Shown here: piece after piece, positions 8,587 to 15,730 of the stretch
Position numbering within the stretch: position 1 is the first letter of the stretch
Layout of the letters: each line of letters begins with the position of its first letter
Source: CAVVNP01 sp963800235
Lineage (GTDB): Bacteria; Actinomycetota; Acidimicrobiia; Acidimicrobiales; Iamiaceae
Assembly: GCA_963800235.1 (NCBI GenBank)
Contig: CAWDAD010000003.1
Span: 310,001-374,000 of the forward strand
Direction of reading: 5' to 3'
DNA: 64,000 nt
Translations under genes and position numbers: made by a program
The notes under the pieces: model-generated
What the model saw: only the letters and a program-made list of their open reading frames with translations
The model's database searches: none
Told to the model about the DNA's origin: nothing

Positions 8587-9709
8587 GTGGACGACGGTGC
8601 CCTGGTCGGTGAAGCGGTGGCGGTGGCCGTGGGCGTGGGGGCGCCGGTGGTGCTGTGGGGCAGCAGCGGGTCGGGCAAGTCGGCCTTCCTGCGGGCGCTG
8701 GCCGACTCGATCGACCGGCCGGTCGAGGTCGTGGACGCCCGGTCGTGGGACGGCCGCGCGCCCGAGGGGTCGCGGGCCGGGCTGTGCCTGGATGGGCTGA
8801 CGTCAGCCCCGCCGGCGGTGCAGGCGACGCTGCAGCGGCTGCTCGAGGACCGCTCGGCGTCCGGCGTCACCCTGCCGTCCGGCCCGGCGGTGGTGGCCGC
8901 CGCCAGCCCGCCGGATCAGGCGGTCGACGGTCGCCCGCTGGCGGCGTCGCTGGCCAACCGCCTGGTGCACCTCGACTGGACCCCCGACCCGCGGGCCGTG
9001 GCCCGGGGGTTGCAGTGGGGCTTCCCGCCGCCACAGGTGGTGGAGGCGTCGCGCCCGAGCGAGGCACAGCTGGCGGAGGCCCGGCGGACGGTGGCCGGGT
9101 TCGTGCAGCGACACCCCGAGCTGGCGCTGGCCGTGCCGAACGACCCGGACCGGGCGGGCCGGGGGTGGCCGAGCCCCCGCAGCTGGGAGTTGACCGCCAC
9201 CCTGCTGGCCGCCTGCGAGGCGGCCGGAGGCCTCGGTGCGGTGCCGGTCGCTGCTGGTCCTCGGGTGCGTCGGCGAGTCGGCCGGGCTCGCCCTGCTGGC
9301 CTCCATGGCCGGGGTGCGGGTGCCCGAGGCGGGCCGGGCCCTGGCCGACCCCGACGGCTTCGCCATCCCGATCGACCGCGACAAGGCGCTGGCCGTGCTC
9401 GGGGCGGTGGCGTCGATGGCCATCTCGCGGGGCGACCCGACGTCGTGGTCGCGCGCCGCGCGCCTGGTGGCCCGAGCGGCCAAGGCCGCGCCCGAGGTCG
9501 CCTCGGTCGCCGCCAAGGCGCTGGGCGCCGACCGGCCGCCGGGCGCCGAGATCCCCGGCGGGCTCCCCGCCCTCGGCCCGGCATCGCCCGCCATCGAGGC
9601 CCGCCCGACCGCCCGGTCCATCGACGTCCCGCCCGACGGGCCCCCCGGAGCCCCGGCCGACGAGGCACCCCCCGACGACGTCCCGACGGACCGCGATCTC
9701 GAGCCCTGA
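8587..9709 (+). CDS. AAA/MoxR-type ATPase, interrupted by a +1 frameshift
   Basis: The first frame (from GTG 8587, with GGAG six bases upstream) carries a Walker A loop, GSSGSGKS, and the arginine-finger side of a MoxR-like AAA domain, and reaches SPRSWELTATLLAACEAAGG. The protein then continues in the +1 frame from about 9236 (RSLLVLGCVGESAGLALL through ISRGDPTSWSRAARLV) with a C-terminal region that belongs to the same family. One extra base between about 9230 and 9248 explains the break; deleting it would give about 373 residues. Such ATPases usually work with a partner von Willebrand-type protein, not seen here. It may be a sequencing error or a recent pseudogene. Confidence 0.75.
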
Positions 9710-9772
9710 ACGGGGAAAAGGTCCCCGGGTGCTGTGCGGCCGGCGGAACCGGCGCCATGAGCGTCGCGGCTG

Positions 9773-9801
9773 TTGCTAGCACATTTTGCTAGCGTCTGGG
9801 T
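9773..9801 (+). promoter_or_regulatory. Operator and leaderless promoter of the MazEF-type module
   Basis: TTGCTAGC occurs at 9773-9780 and 9786-9793, 13 bp apart; each copy contains the palindrome GCTAGC. The second copy overlaps TAGCGT (9790-9795), which ends six bases before the ATG. The region is A/T-rich for this genome. It fits autoregulation by a ribbon-helix-helix antitoxin on an overlapping -10. Confidence 0.6.
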
Positions 9802-10011
9802 ATGGCGACGACGCGCACCACGTTCACCCTCGACTCGGCGTTGGCCGAGCAGGCCCGCCGGCTCGGGGTCAACGTGTCGGCGGCCGCCCGGTCGGGGGTC
9901 GAGGACGCCGTCCGCTCCGCCCTGGCTGCGGCCGACCGCGAGGCCTACGCCCGCCGGCCCGAACGACCCGATCCGGCCTGGGACCAGGCCGAGGGGTGGG
10001 GGGAGGCGTGA
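9802..10011 (+). CDS. Antitoxin of a MazEF/PemIK-like module
   Basis: A 69-residue protein starting MATTRTTFTLDSALAEQARRL, with a short ribbon-helix-helix-like DNA-binding N-terminus (a TTFTL strand followed by helices around NVSAAARSGVEDAV) and a charged, Pro-rich C-terminus that would wrap the toxin. It overlaps the toxin gene by GTGA (10008-10011). Paired GCTAGC operator sites lie directly upstream. Function is inferred from size, fold pattern and the adjacent toxin. Confidence 0.8.
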   Translation: MATTRTTFTLDSALAEQARRLGVNVSAAARSGVEDAVRSALAAADREAYARRPERPDPAWDQAEGWGEA

Positions 10012-10313
10012 CCCGGGGCGAGGTCTGGCTGGCCCAGGTCGGTCGCCAGCCCCGGCCGGTCCTGATCCTGACCCGACCCGAGGTGATCGACGTGCGCGAG
10101 CTGGTGACCGTCGCCGAGATCACCACGTCGATCCGGGGCCTGGCCACCGAGGTGGCCGTCGACGACGACCTCGACCTGGACCGGCCGTCGGTCGTCAACT
10201 GCGACGGCATCCACACCGTGCGCCAGTCGTCGCTCGTCACGCTCGTCGGCCTCGCGGGGGCGGGCACGATGGCCAGCGTCTGCGAGGCGGCCCGGTACGC
10301 CATCGGCTGCTGA
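10008..10313 (+). CDS. PemK/MazF-like toxin (endoribonuclease)
   Basis: A 101-residue protein with the start of the PemK/MazF fold, RGEVWLAQVGRQPRPVLILTR, and the later strand-loop RPSVVNCDGIHTV. Family members cut mRNA at specific short sequences when the antitoxin is degraded. The GTG start overlaps the antitoxin stop and follows GGGGGGAGG inside the antitoxin gene. Length is typical. A strong inverted repeat beyond the stop probably ends the operon. Confidence 0.85.
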   Translation: MTRGEVWLAQVGRQPRPVLILTRPEVIDVRELVTVAEITTSIRGLATEVAVDDDLDLDRPSVVNCDGIHTVRQSSLVTLVGLAGAGTMASVCEAARYAIGC

Positions 10314-10349
10314 CAGCGCGGTCCTCCGCCTCGCGGGTCCTTCGCCAAG

Positions 10350-10390
10350 TTGTCGCAGTTCTTCCGGCTCCCCCCCGCCTTCTGCGACAA
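10350..10390. terminator. Inverted repeat between convergent genes
   Basis: TTGTCGCAG (10350-10358) and CTGCGACAA (10382-10390) are perfect inverted copies with a 23-base C-rich loop. It lies between the toxin stop and the end of the dienelactone hydrolase gene, so it could end transcription in both directions. Confidence 0.5.
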
Positions 10391-10425
10391 GTTCGCTGGG
10401 GAAGGGAGGGCTTGGGCCGCTGGCG

Positions 10426-11169
10426 CTACGTCGGGAGGGTCGCCGAGTAGAGGTCCGCGAGGGCCTGCCAGTGACGGTCGGCGGCCCGGGCGTCGAAGGT
10501 GGGCATGTCCGGCACCGCGAACCCGTGGGCGGCCGCGTAGGTCTCGATGACGTGGTCGACGCCGGCCGCGGTCAGGGCGTCTTCCAGCCGCGCCGCCTGC
10601 TCGGGCGGGAACGTCCGGTCGTCCTCGGCCGCCGCCACGTAGACGCGGGCGGTGATGCGATCGGCGCCGAGGTGGGGGCTGTCCGGGGCGTCGGAGGCGA
10701 GGTTCCCGCCGTGGAACGACGCCGACGCCGCGATCCGGTCGGGGTAGCGCGCCGCGGCGACGAGCGAGAACCCGCCGCCCATGCAGTAGCCGGTGGTCCC
10801 GAGCTTGGTGCCGGACACCGTCGGCAGCGCCGACAGGTGGTCGAGGAACGCCTCGGTGTCACTCGCCACCCCCGCCTTGGTCAGGGTGCCGACGAGCTGC
10901 CGCAACCGGGCCCGCTCGTCCGGATCGGTGAACGCGGTCGCGCCGTCGAAGGGCCGGTACGGACCGCTGCGGTAGTACAGCTCGGGCAGCAGGACGACGT
11001 ACCCCATCGCCGCCAGGTGCTCGGCCATGTCGACCATGGCCGGCCGCACGCCTCCGGCGTCCATGAACATGAGCACCCCGGGCCACGGCCCGTCGCCGTC
11101 GGGGGAGGCCACGATCGAAGGGCACACCCCGTCACGGGTGGCGATGTCGACCACGCTTCGTCGGGTCAT
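10426..11169 (-). CDS. Dienelactone hydrolase family protein
   Basis: A 247-residue alpha/beta hydrolase. The nucleophile elbow is GYCMGGG (Cys nucleophile), with the acid in the AAEDDRTFPPEQA segment and the His in AAHGFAVPD. Early motifs include PGVLMFMDAGG. Dienelactone hydrolases open enol-lactones in chlorocatechol breakdown, but most paralogues have unknown substrates. The ATG at 11169 follows AGGAG with seven-base spacing. It separates two toxin-antitoxin modules and has no evident functional tie to either. Confidence 0.88.
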   Translation of the reverse strand: MTRRSVVDIATRDGVCPSIVASPDGDGPWPGVLMFMDAGGVRPAMVDMAEHLAAMGYVVLLPELYYRSGPYRPFDGATAFTDPDERARLRQLVGTLTKAGVASDTEAFLDHLSALPTVSGTKLGTTGYCMGGGFSLVAAARYPDRIAASASFHGGNLASDAPDSPHLGADRITARVYVAAAEDDRTFPPEQAARLEDALTAAGVDHVIETYAAAHGFAVPDMPTFDARAADRHWQALADLYSATLPT

Positions 11170-11281
11170 GGGCGCTCCTGCTCACTGGTCGAACCGCAGC
11201 CTCCCATGGCCCGGTCCCCCTTCGACGGTTGGCGACCCTCGGTCCCAGCCGCGCCAGACCGGGGTCTCCGACCGCCGAGGA

Positions 11282-12049
11282 TCAGCGGAGGGCGGCGAGC
11301 AGCGGACGACCCACGAAGCGGAGCTCGTCGGCCGACACCGCGGCGATGGCATCGTCGCCGGTGCGCATCCACCCTCGTGTCCGGTCGGCGCCGGAGACGA
11401 GGACCCGATCGATGGCGGCGGTCACCAGCGTCCGCAGAGCGGGTGGCGCGCCCGCCAGCGCGTCGCGGACCGCGCCGTCGGCATCGAGGTCGATCAGGAT
11501 CCGGTAGATGTCCCAGGCGTCGCCGGCGCGCTTGGCGAGGCTGCCGGCGCTCCGGGACTCGATGGCGCACAGCTTCATGGCGACGAGGGCGGCGGGACTG
11601 GCGAAGGGTGCGGTCGCCTGCACCCGACGGTCGTCGCCGGCCATGACCGAGACCGGGGTGGCCGTGTCGACCGCCCAGCTGTGCGCCAGGACGAACAGGG
11701 CCTCGCTCTCCGGCGCCCAGGCCAGGTCTTCGTCGGCATCGATCGGACCCACCCCGAGGACCTCGACCTTGGTGTCGCCGACGTAGACGCGGTGGCCGGC
11801 CTGCGGATCGGGCCGGGCGTCGTCGAGGGCGAGCAGGGCGGTGACCGCATCCGGCGGCGTGGTCTCGTCCACGACCGTGTCGACGTCAGCGGTGGCGCGG
11901 TGCGCCCGGTTCAGGCGGACCGAGACCGCCAGTCCACCGACGACGGCGTGGCGGCCGAGCCCGGCGGTCTGCATCGCCGCCACGGCCCGGACCGGGCCGA
12001 CCATGGCGTGGCCGGTCAGCACGACGGCCGGCTCAGCGCCAGATGGCAC
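11282..12049 (-). CDS. AbiEii-like nucleotidyltransferase toxin
   Basis: A 255-residue protein with the minimal nucleotidyltransferase signature: VVGGLAVSVR followed by the acidic pair in ATADVDTVVD, then KVEVLG. This matches the AbiEii/DUF1814 family, the toxin half of type IV toxin-antitoxin systems; some members modify tRNA ends and block translation. It overlaps the upstream regulator-like gene by 17 bp, the usual antitoxin-toxin order. Target and activity are untested. Confidence 0.75.
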   Translation of the reverse strand: MPSGAEPAVVLTGHAMVGPVRAVAAMQTAGLGRHAVVGGLAVSVRLNRAHRATADVDTVVDETTPPDAVTALLALDDARPDPQAGHRVYVGDTKVEVLGVGPIDADEDLAWAPESEALFVLAHSWAVDTATPVSVMAGDDRRVQATAPFASPAALVAMKLCAIESRSAGSLAKRAGDAWDIYRILIDLDADGAVRDALAGAPPALRTLVTAAIDRVLVSGADRTRGWMRTGDDAIAAVSADELRFVGRPLLAALR

Positions 12050-13043
12050 CGTCGACCTCCCAGTCCTCGAGCACCTGATGGCCTCGAGCCCGGTCCTGGG
12101 CGAGGTCGAGGGTGACGGCCAGGACCGGAGCGACCGGCCATCCGCCCACCAGCATCGGTTCCTCGTCGTCTCCGCTCGACCACACCGCTTGCACCGGCGC
12201 GACGGCCAGGGAAGCCGCTCCGGTACCGGGTTCAGCCGCGTGGAGGCGGCGCCGCGCCACGCTGAGGTCGACCGGTCCGGGCAGGTACAGCTCGACCGGG
12301 CCGTCCCCGGCGCTGACCACCGGTGCGCCGTAGGCGGCGGCGGCGGCGGTCCCGCTCAACCGCCAGCCCTGCGCCAGGGCGTCGGCCAGCCGCGACGGCG
12401 GAACGGGCAGGGTGGCGACCCAGGTCCGTTCCGGGCGCCACGCCGCGGCCAGCTCCCAGAAGAGTTCGGGGAACAGGCCCGTCCCGTCGGACCCGATGAG
12501 ACCGGCGTCGCCCAGCCGGCGGTTCGCGGTGGAGATCGTCGACGGCGCGAAGCCCAGCTCGGGCGCGAGGCCGTTGGGCGATGCCGCCTCACCGGGGTGC
12601 GAGCACAGCCAGTAGGCGACGGCCAGCCCGCCGGGGCCACCGATGGGTTCCCTGCGAGCCGGGGTCACGCCGAGCCGCTCGTCGGCGGGAACGTCGACGT
12701 CCAGGCGGATCCCGGGGGCGGTCACGTGCAGCCGGCCCCGCCGATCGAGCCAGGACCAGCCGGCGTCGTTCAGCCGGTGGCGGGCCTCGGCGGTGATCTT
12801 GTCCGCCACCAGCACCGGTAGCCCGCGGCCGTGGGGTCGAGCGATCAGCTCGGTCACCAGCGGACCGGTTCCGTACGCGTTGGCCTGGAGGTCCAGCCGC
12901 AGCTTCCGATCGTCGATGGCGACGACGAGCTCGGCGCGGCCATCGGAGGGCGGTCGTTCGACGCGGAAGCCCAGGAACTCGAGGGCCTGGGCCAGCGCCG
13001 ACGACGCCGCCGCCTCCAGCTCGGCGGCAGAGGTCCGGCCCAT
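12033..13043 (-). CDS. AbiEi-like antitoxin with winged helix
   Basis: A 336-residue protein. The N-terminal part contains VLVADKITAEARHRLNDAGWSW, a restriction-endonuclease-like fold found before helix-turn-helix domains in AbiEi-type proteins; a winged helix follows near residues 155-190 (GFAPSTISTANRRLGDAGLI), then a C-terminal domain typical of the antitoxin. Family members repress their own promoter and neutralise the nucleotidyltransferase encoded next. The near-perfect palindrome just upstream of the ATG is the probable operator. Assignment rests on fold motifs and on the partner gene. Confidence 0.7.
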   Translation of the reverse strand: MGRTSAAELEAAASSALAQALEFLGFRVERPPSDGRAELVVAIDDRKLRLDLQANAYGTGPLVTELIARPHGRGLPVLVADKITAEARHRLNDAGWSWLDRRGRLHVTAPGIRLDVDVPADERLGVTPARREPIGGPGGLAVAYWLCSHPGEAASPNGLAPELGFAPSTISTANRRLGDAGLIGSDGTGLFPELFWELAAAWRPERTWVATLPVPPSRLADALAQGWRLSGTAAAAAYGAPVVSAGDGPVELYLPGPVDLSVARRRLHAAEPGTGAASLAVAPVQAVWSSGDDEEPMLVGGWPVAPVLAVTLDLAQDRARGHQVLEDWEVDGAIWR

Positions 13044-13074
13044 ACGATGTTCGAGTATACCCGAACGCCGTACG
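13044..13074 (-). promoter_or_regulatory. Palindromic operator and leaderless promoter of the AbiE-like operon
   Basis: GTTCGAGTATACCCGAAC at 13049-13066 is an 18-bp palindrome with one mismatched pair. On the minus strand it contains TATACT (13059-13054), ten bases before the ATG. Two related ATCGTA-like sequences flank it. Repressor binding here would cover the -10 directly. Confidence 0.65.
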
Positions 13075-13088
13075 ATGACCGGCCCTGG

Positions 13089-14321
13089 CTACTCGATGCG
13101 CAGGCCGGAGATGGCCCGCGAGATGACGAGCTGCTGGATCTGCTCGGTTCCTTCGAAGATGTCGTAGATCTTGGCGTCGCGGTGGAAGCGCTCGACGGGG
13201 TACTCGCGCACGTAGCCGTAGCCGCCCAGGATCTGGATGGCCCGCTCGGTGACCCACACCGCGACGCGGCCGGCCTTGAGCTTGGACTGGCTGCCCTCGG
13301 CGTTGACGTAGGTGCCGTTGCGGGCGGTCCAGGCGGCCCGCCACACCAGCAGCCGGGCGGCGTCGATCTCGGTGATCATGTCGGCCAGGGTGAAGGCGAT
13401 GGCCTGGTTCATGATGATCGGCTTGCCGAAGGCGTGGCGCTCCTGGGCGTACTGCAGGGCGTACTCGTAGGCCGCCCGGGCGATGCCGATGGCCTGGGCG
13501 GCGACGGCGGGCCGGGTGGCCTCGAAGGTCGCCATGGCCGGCTGCTTGCCCGAGCTCTCCTTCTTCGGCTTGTCCAGCGCCTCGCGGGCCTTGGCCAGCT
13601 TGGCGTCGAGCTTCTCCTTGCCGCCGAGCAGGCACGACCCCGGCACCCGCACGTCGTCGAGCACGACCTCGGCGGTGTGGCTGGCCCGGATGCCGTGCTT
13701 CTTGTACTTCTGACCCTGCGACAGCCCCTTGGTGCCCGGGGGCACGATGAAGCTGGCCTGGCCCCGGCCCTTCAGCTCGGGGTCGACGGCGGCCACCACC
13801 ACGTGGACGTCGGCGATGCCGCCGTTGGTGATCCACGCCTTGGTGCCGTTCAGCACCCACTCGTCCTTGGCCTCGTCGTAGGTCGCCCGGGTGCGCAGCG
13901 AGCTCACGTCGGAGCCGGCGTCGGGCTCGGACACGCAGAAGGCCCCGAGGGCGATCTTGTCGGGCGTGCCGTAGCACTGCGGCACCCACTCGACGACCTG
14001 CTCGGGGGTGCCGTTGCCGGCGATGCCCGCCGCCGCCAGGCCCGAGCCGAAGATGGCCAGGCCGATGCCGGCGTCACCCCAGAACAGCTCCTCGAGGGCG
14101 AGCGGCAGGGTCAGCCCGGTCTCGTCGCCCATCATCGCCTGGGCCATGAAGTCGAAGGAGTACAGCCCGATCTTGGCCGCCTCCTCGACGATGGGCCACG
14201 GGAACTCCTCCCGCTCGTCCCACTCCTCGGCGGCGGGACGGACCACCTCCTCGGCGAAGTCGTGGATCCACTTCTGGATCTGGAGCTGGTCCTCGTTCAG
14301 GGCGAGGTTGAAGTCGGTCAT
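13089..14321 (-). CDS. Acyl-CoA dehydrogenase
   Basis: A 410-residue FAD enzyme of fatty-acid or branched-chain acyl-CoA oxidation. Visible signatures are AFCVSEPDAGSDVSSL, the WITNGG block, QAIAFTLADMITEIDAARLL and the C-terminal GGYGYVREYPVERFHRDAKIYDIFEGT (cited by its key residues), which includes the region of the catalytic Glu. The start at 14321 (MTDFNLALNEDQ) is chosen over 14357 because the extra residues look untranslated. A TGTTACC inverted repeat lies about 80 bp upstream. Substrate chain length cannot be read. Confidence 0.92.
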   Translation of the reverse strand: MTDFNLALNEDQLQIQKWIHDFAEEVVRPAAEEWDEREEFPWPIVEEAAKIGLYSFDFMAQAMMGDETGLTLPLALEELFWGDAGIGLAIFGSGLAAAGIAGNGTPEQVVEWVPQCYGTPDKIALGAFCVSEPDAGSDVSSLRTRATYDEAKDEWVLNGTKAWITNGGIADVHVVVAAVDPELKGRGQASFIVPPGTKGLSQGQKYKKHGIRASHTAEVVLDDVRVPGSCLLGGKEKLDAKLAKAREALDKPKKESSGKQPAMATFEATRPAVAAQAIGIARAAYEYALQYAQERHAFGKPIIMNQAIAFTLADMITEIDAARLLVWRAAWTARNGTYVNAEGSQSKLKAGRVAVWVTERAIQILGGYGYVREYPVERFHRDAKIYDIFEGTEQIQQLVISRAISGLRIE

Positions 14322-14400
14322 GGCGAACACCCCTGGGGAAGAGCACGTGGCGAGCACCCGGCAGGTGGTCGGCGTCGACCACGACCGGACGGATCGCAGA

Positions 14401-14418
14401 TGTTACCGGCGGGTAACA
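14401..14418. promoter_or_regulatory. TetR-type operator candidate upstream of the acyl-CoA dehydrogenase
   Basis: TGTTACC (14401-14407) and GGTAACA (14412-14418) form a perfect inverted repeat with a four-base spacer, in the 100-bp gap between the TetR gene and the acyl-CoA dehydrogenase. It differs from the TTAGC sites near that TetR's own promoter, so another regulator may bind. Confidence 0.45.
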
Positions 14419-14421
14419 AGG

Positions 14422-15087
14422 CTAGGAAAGGGGTGGTGGCGGTGCAAGCTCCCGGGCGGCGTCGTTCCGGGCCGCGTCGTTCCGGGCCGCGTCGTTCCGG
14501 GCCGCGTCGTTCCGGGCGGCGGTGAAGGCGTCGGCCCCCGCCCGCCACGTGCGGTCGAGGTCGGACCCCTCGAGGAAGCGGTCGTCGATCTCGAGCATCA
14601 GCGTCCCGTGGGCGAAGGCCCACAGCGCCTGCGAGAGGTAGGGCTCGCCGGTCGCCCGCCAGAACGGCTCGCCCGACCACGCCACCAGCCCCTCGGGCAG
14701 GTCGGCGGACAGGCTGCGCACCGAGTCGCCGCCCAGGAGGCGGTAGAGGTTGGGGTGGGCCAGGCCCCACACCCGATAGGCCCGCAGCAGGGCGGCGACC
14801 GGTCCCGCCCGACCGGGCTCGGCGACGGCGGCGTGGCCGATGTCGCCCATCTCGAAGAGGGCGTCGGCGACCAGCACCCGCTCGACCGCCTCCTTGCCGT
14901 CCACGTGCTTGTAGAGCGACGGCGCCTTGATGCCGAGCTCGTCGGCCAGTCGGCGCATGGTGAGGGCGTCGGCGCCCTCGACCTCGACCACCCGGCGGGC
15001 CACGTCGGCGATCTCGGCCACCCGCGCCGGCCGCTCGGGGTCGGGCGGCCGGGGGGCGACGGGGTCGAGGGCGGGAGGGTGGGTCAC
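14422..15087 (-). CDS. TetR-family regulator with a repeated C-terminal tail
   Basis: A 221-residue regulator. The N-terminal helix-turn-helix reads ADALTMRRLADELGIKAPSLYKHV, typical of TetR proteins; the remainder is the ligand-binding and dimer domain (a WHG-like region GEPFWRATGEPYLSQALWAFAHGT). The GTG start overlaps the stop of the deazaflavin reductase by GTGA, so it is the second gene of that operon and probably binds the two palindromes in the operon promoter. The C-terminus carries four AARND repeats encoded by a 15-bp tandem repeat, outside the folded domain. Confidence 0.88.
   Translation of the reverse strand: MTHPPALDPVAPRPPDPERPARVAEIADVARRVVEVEGADALTMRRLADELGIKAPSLYKHVDGKEAVERVLVADALFEMGDIGHAAVAEPGRAGPVAALLRAYRVWGLAHPNLYRLLGGDSVRSLSADLPEGLVAWSGEPFWRATGEPYLSQALWAFAHGTLMLEIDDRFLEGSDLDRTWRAGADAFTAARNDAARNDAARNDAARNDAARELAPPPPLS
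14461..14520. repeat. 15-bp tandem repeat, four copies
   Basis: GTCGTTCCGGGCCGC is repeated four times (last copy one mismatch) and encodes four AARND units at the C-terminus of the TetR protein. Confidence 0.95.
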
Positions 15088-15647
15088 GGGACCTCGGTCA
15101 GGCGGAAGGCCGGGTGCTCGACCGCCTCTGCCGCGAACTCCTCGTCGGGGGCGTCGGCGTCGACGCCGCCGAAGAAGACGCCGACCTCAACCTTGAACCG
15201 GCGGAGGTACGCCCGCAGCACCACGGTCTTCTCCGGGTCGTCGTCGGCCAGCTCGGTGGCGACGTAGGCGGTGCGCCGACGGCCGAGGCCCAGCACCAGG
15301 CGGCCGCCGTCGGCGCGGACGTTGCGCACCCACTGGGTCTCGCCCCGGGCGGCCACGAGGAAGTCCTCCTCGTCGAGCTGGAGCAGGTTGACCGGCGTGC
15401 GGTGCAGCTCACCCGAGCGGCGACCGCGGTGCTCGAGCACCCGCGAGCCCAGCACCGAGATGCCCAGTCGGGTCAGCCCGCGGACCGCGCCGTTGAAGAC
15501 GTGGCGGGTGAACCAGCCCGGGGCCTGGTAGCGGGGCGTCCCCTCGTCGGAAGGTCCGGCGCCGGGGGCGACGGGGGCGGGGGCGGGGGTCGTGGCGGGG
15601 GCGGGGGTAGGGCCCGTGGTGGCCACGGGGGTGCGGGTCTCGGTCAT
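15084..15647 (-). CDS. Deazaflavin (F420)-dependent nitroreductase family protein
   Basis: A 187-residue protein with a Pro/Ala-rich N-terminal stretch followed by the Ddn/F420 split-barrel: HRGRRSGELHRTPVNLL, FLVAARGETQWVRNVRADGG and the C-terminal YLRRFKVEVGVFFGG. Relatives use reduced F420 to reduce quinones or nitro compounds, or act on unknown acceptors. The ATG at 15647 sits behind AGAGGAGCTCGCC. The gene leads an operon with the TetR regulator and has a well-formed promoter carrying two operators, so expression is probably induced by a small ligand. Confidence 0.85.
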   Translation of the reverse strand: MTETRTPVATTGPTPAPATTPAPAPVAPGAGPSDEGTPRYQAPGWFTRHVFNGAVRGLTRLGISVLGSRVLEHRGRRSGELHRTPVNLLQLDEEDFLVAARGETQWVRNVRADGGRLVLGLGRRRTAYVATELADDDPEKTVVLRAYLRRFKVEVGVFFGGVDADAPDEEFAAEAVEHPAFRLTEVP

Positions 15648-15670
15648 GGCGAGCTCCTCTCGGATCGGTC

Positions 15671-15716
15671 GGCTAACGGTGTTAGCCACCATACGGCTAA
15701 CGCTGTTAGCCGTCAA
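15671..15716 (-). promoter_or_regulatory. Promoter with two TetR operators for the reductase-tetR operon
   Basis: On the minus strand TTGACG (15716-15711) and TATGGT (15693-15688) are separated by exactly 17 bp. One palindrome, CGGCTAACGCTGTTAGCCG (15694-15712), fills the spacer; the second, GGCTAACGGTGTTAGCC (15671-15687), covers the start region. Centres are 24 bp apart. The layout is that of a repressed, autoregulated promoter. Confidence 0.75.
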
Positions 15717-15730
15717 CCCCGGCCTGCCGG

